From contig DVEE01000233.1 in the NCBI GenBank assembly GCA_015295885.1, positions 1 through 24,693 of the forward strand: 24,693 nucleotides of DNA. The letters are read 5' to 3'. Positions 22,663 through 24,693 of this stretch are shown piece by piece (position 1 is the first letter of the stretch; every line of letters starts with the position of its first letter). The notes below the pieces were generated by a model, which did not search any database, had not been told where the DNA came from, and saw only the letters and a program-made list of their open reading frames with translations. The position numbers and the translations under genes are program-made. The DNA comes from Leptolyngbyaceae cyanobacterium M65_K2018_010 (GTDB lineage Bacteria; Cyanobacteriota; Cyanobacteriia; Phormidesmidales; Phormidesmidaceae).

Positions 22663-23043
22663 GATATCCCCCCAGGGGGCATGGGTAACCCGAGGTACCC
22701 TGAGTAACCTTAACCTTGCTGTAACATTTACCCTTGGGTCATCCCTCCGTTAAGTCTGGACAAAGCCCGTAGAGTTTCCTCGAACCTAACCTGTAAACCC
22801 CCTACAATGCCAACCAGGGCTCTGAACTGGGTAACCGAATCGGGAAAATTCTTGATGTACTTATTTTAAGGAGTTGGGAGTGTTGAAAGTCAAGGACTAG
22901 CTAGGGGCAAACCGGCTCCGGGGTGGATGGGGGGCCCTGCCGCCGTCCATGGATCCCTTAGTTTCCCATCAACCCGCTCCTTCGGGATGGTGAGTCCTGG
23001 GCTGGCCCCCGCCTGGGTGGGCGGCCTAGAATAAAACGTTAAC
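22663..23043. other. Divergent intergenic region DUF3120/uppP
   Basis: The 381 bases hold the NtcA-type box, several GTAACC/TAACC-like repeats (22684-22730), and farther on TTTTAAGGAG followed by a six-codon ORF GTG-TTG-AAA-GTC-AAG-GAC-TAG (22880-22900) that could be a leader peptide or chance. No other gene is seen. Confidence 0.4.
22685..22727 (+). promoter_or_regulatory. Candidate NtcA-activated promoter upstream of uppP
   Basis: GTA-ACCCGAGG-TAC at 22685-22698 is an exact match to the NtcA consensus GTA-N8-TAC. A -10 type box TAACAT (22722-22727) follows 23 bases later, close to the 22-23 base spacing of class II NtcA promoters. The first rightward gene is uppP, about 320 bases on. The dyad also lies 23 bases before the leftward DUF3120 start, where bound NtcA would more likely repress. 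Confidence 0.45.
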
Positions 23044-23970
23044 GTGACTGAAATGGATATTTTGACTACTGACCTGGCTTATCCCTTGGCTCAAATTGGT
23101 GAAGTTACGGCGGCTAGCGGGATTATGAACGATATCAGCCTATGGCAGGCAATCGTAATTGGCATTGTGCAGGGGCTGACGGAATTTTTGCCCATTAGCA
23201 GTACCGCCCATGTGAAAGTGGTGCCCGTCGTTTTAGGCTGGGGGGATCCCGGTGTGGCCTTTACCGCCGTGATTCAGTTGGGTAGTATTGCCGCGATTCT
23301 CTGGTATTTCTGGGATGACCTGGTGCAGGTGAGCGGCGGTATGTACCGGGCTATGCGCCATGGCAAGTATGCTTCCCCTGATTTCCGCCTGGGGTTAGGG
23401 ATTCTCTTGGGCACGCTGCCGATCGTGGTCTGTGGTCTACTGATCAAGGCCTTTATCCCAGACTTTGACAACTCGCCCTTGCGCCATAGCTCCACCATTG
23501 CCGTCGTCTCTATCGCGATGGCTTTTTTGTTGGCGGTGGCTGAGCTAGTAGGCCGTCGCCAGCGTACTTTTGATCGGTTGACCTTGAAGGACGGGGTGAT
23601 GATGGGCTTTGCCCAGGCCCTAGCTCTGGTTCCGGGGGTTTCGCGCTCGGGGTCAACCTTGACCGCTGGTTTATTCATGGGGTTGGAGCGATCCACCGCG
23701 GCCCGATTTTCGTTTTTGCTTGGAATTCCTGCCATTACCCTGGCCGGGGTGGTAGAGCTGAAGGGCCTCCTGGACGAAGGGTTGGGCAGCGTTGGCCTGG
23801 TTCCCCTGATCGGCGGGTTAATGGCGGCGGTGGTGTCCTCCTATCTGGCTATTTTTTGGCTGATTCGCTTCCTCAAACAGCACAGCACCTGGGTGTTTGT
23901 CTGGTATCGACTGGCTTTTGGGGTGGCCATTCTATGGGCCCTGGCCACAGGCAAAATGGCCAACCTTTAA
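23044..23970 (+). CDS. uppP: Undecaprenyl-diphosphatase UppP (BacA)
   Basis: UppP dephosphorylates undecaprenyl diphosphate at the outer face of the membrane, recycling the lipid carrier for peptidoglycan and other polymers; overexpression gives bacitracin resistance in other bacteria. The two catalytic motifs are intact: GLTEFLPISSTAH (E47, S52, S53, H56) and PGVSRSGST (197-205, with R201). About eight membrane segments are visible. GTG 23044 gives 308 aa, but the first ~27 residues are extra to the usual start; ATG 23125 (MNDISLWQAIVIG) is the alternative and neither has a clear Shine-Dalgarno sequence. The TIGR03279 gene follows 41 bases later on the same strand. Confidence 0.94.
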   Translation: MTEMDILTTDLAYPLAQIGEVTAASGIMNDISLWQAIVIGIVQGLTEFLPISSTAHVKVVPVVLGWGDPGVAFTAVIQLGSIAAILWYFWDDLVQVSGGMYRAMRHGKYASPDFRLGLGILLGTLPIVVCGLLIKAFIPDFDNSPLRHSSTIAVVSIAMAFLLAVAELVGRRQRTFDRLTLKDGVMMGFAQALALVPGVSRSGSTLTAGLFMGLERSTAARFSFLLGIPAITLAGVVELKGLLDEGLGSVGLVPLIGGLMAAVVSSYLAIFWLIRFLKQHSTWVFVWYRLAFGVAILWALATGKMANL

Positions 23971-23975
23971 GATAG

Positions 23976-23994
23976 GAGAACATAGGTTGTTCTC
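23976..23994 (+). repeat. Small hairpin between uppP and the TIGR03279 gene
   Basis: GAGAAC (23976-23981) and GTTCTC (23989-23994) form a six-pair stem with a seven-base loop, five bases after the uppP stop. No T-run follows. It may trim or attenuate a shared transcript. Confidence 0.35.
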
Positions 23995-24011
23995 TGTGGG
24001 GCTTGCCCGCC

Positions 24012-24693
24012 ATGACGGTTGTTGCGATTCGTCCGGCTCGAATTACTGCTGTGGCGCCTGGCTCGATTGCCGCTGAGGTTGGTTTTGAGCCCGGCGATGC
24101 CCTGGTCGCCATTAATGGCCAGCGCCCTCGGGACCTGATTGATTACCGCTTTCTCTGTGCCGATGAGGAACTCACCCTGGAGGTGGTGGATGGTCAGGGT
24201 AAATCCCACCGCGTTGATATCGAGAAAGAGATTGATGAGGATCTGGGGCTTGAGTTTGAGACGGCTCTGTTTGATGGGCTGATGCAGTGTAACAATGCCT
24301 GCCCCTTTTGCTTTATTGACCAACAGCCCGTCGGTAAGCGGACCTCGCTTTATCTTAAAGACGATGACTATCGCCTCAGTTTCCTGTACGGCAGTTACCT
24401 GACCCTGACCAATTTACTCCCTCAGGAGTGGGATCGCATTGCCCACCTGCGGTTATCGCCCCTCTACGTCTCGGTGCATGCAACGGAACCCGAGGTGCGA
24501 TCGCGGTTGCTGAAAAACCCCAGAGCCGGGCAAATCCTCGAGCAATTGGCCTGGTTTCAGGCCCAGCGATTGCAGATCCACGCTCAGGTGGTGGTTTGTC
24601 CCGGTATCAACGATGGCGACCATCTGGACATTACCCTCCGGGATTTGGCCCGCTTTCACCAGGGAGAGACCCCAGCGGTCGCCTCGGTGGCGG
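24012..24693 (+). CDS. TIGR03279-type PDZ/radical-SAM protein (partial, 3' end beyond window)
   Basis: Starting at ATG 24012 the frame stays open to the window edge (227 codons). Residues about 8-40 form a PDZ-like fold (ARITAVAPGSIAAEVGFEPGD, then LVAINGQRPRDLIDYRF). Next is a radical-SAM-like cysteine cluster C93-x3-C97-x2-C100 (QCNNACPFCFIDQ), then YLKDDDYRLSFLYGSYLTLTN, LRLSPLYVSVHATEP and QIHAQVVVCPGINDG. This is the layout of the DUF512/TIGR03279 family, described as a putative FeS-containing, cyanobacterium-typical oxidoreductase; the substrate is unknown. The full protein should run about 200 residues further. It probably shares a transcript with uppP. Confidence 0.88.
   Translation, partial: MTVVAIRPARITAVAPGSIAAEVGFEPGDALVAINGQRPRDLIDYRFLCADEELTLEVVDGQGKSHRVDIEKEIDEDLGLEFETALFDGLMQCNNACPFCFIDQQPVGKRTSLYLKDDDYRLSFLYGSYLTLTNLLPQEWDRIAHLRLSPLYVSVHATEPEVRSRLLKNPRAGQILEQLAWFQAQRLQIHAQVVVCPGINDGDHLDITLRDLARFHQGETPAVASVA

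Overview
The window is about 24.7 kb of chromosome from a cyanobacterium. The sequence shows this through pipX-pipY-sepF-proC, several cyanobacterium-only families (DUF3143, DUF3120, a Npun_F0813-like protein, the TIGR03279 PDZ/radical-SAM protein) and many copies of the octamer GCGATCGC (HIP1), for example at 1420-1427 and 3758-3765. GC content is fairly high, as in Leptolyngbya-type filamentous lineages; I cannot place the genus. I see no rRNA, CRISPR array, insertion sequence, phage gene or plasmid gene, so this is ordinary core chromosome with a few odd points.

Left part (1-3.5 kb): the tail of an unidentified gene, a small membrane protein, a leftward pair of DUF3143 and J-domain membrane proteins, a YaaW-family protein, tRNA-Gly(TCC) with a visible promoter, and plsY for phospholipid synthesis.

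Central block (3.5-10.7 kb, all leftward): der (engA), ecfT, a chorismate-using TrpE/PabB-family enzyme, pipX, pipY, sepF, proC and a GlsB-like small membrane protein. This joins nitrogen/carbon signalling (PipX is the NtcA co-activator and PII partner; PipY handles PLP balance) to division (SepF), proline synthesis, ribosome assembly (Der) and an ECF transport subunit. In this sequence der is broken by an apparent five-base loss at the G4 motif of its second GTPase domain.

Middle right (10.8-16.9 kb): a cyanophycinase-like S51 peptidase, a CbpA-CbpM chaperone pair, an RluA-family protein lacking the usual catalytic aspartate, another J-domain protein, and divergently an ABC-2 permease facing a DUF4126 membrane protein. 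Three J-domain proteins lie within 15 kb.

Right part (17-24.7 kb): a putative operon of an unknown multi-pass membrane protein and a helix-turn-helix protein with an acidic linker, a Npun_F0813-like protein, tRNA-Arg(TCT), an FHA plus class III nucleotide cyclase fusion, DUF3120, uppP (undecaprenyl-diphosphate recycling) behind a candidate NtcA-type promoter, and the start of the TIGR03279 gene, cut by the window edge.

No wholly new multi-gene system is evident. The best leads are the der lesion, the der-pipX-pipY-sepF linkage, the NtcA-type box before uppP, the Asp-to-Gly RluA protein, and the unknown membrane/HTH gene pair.
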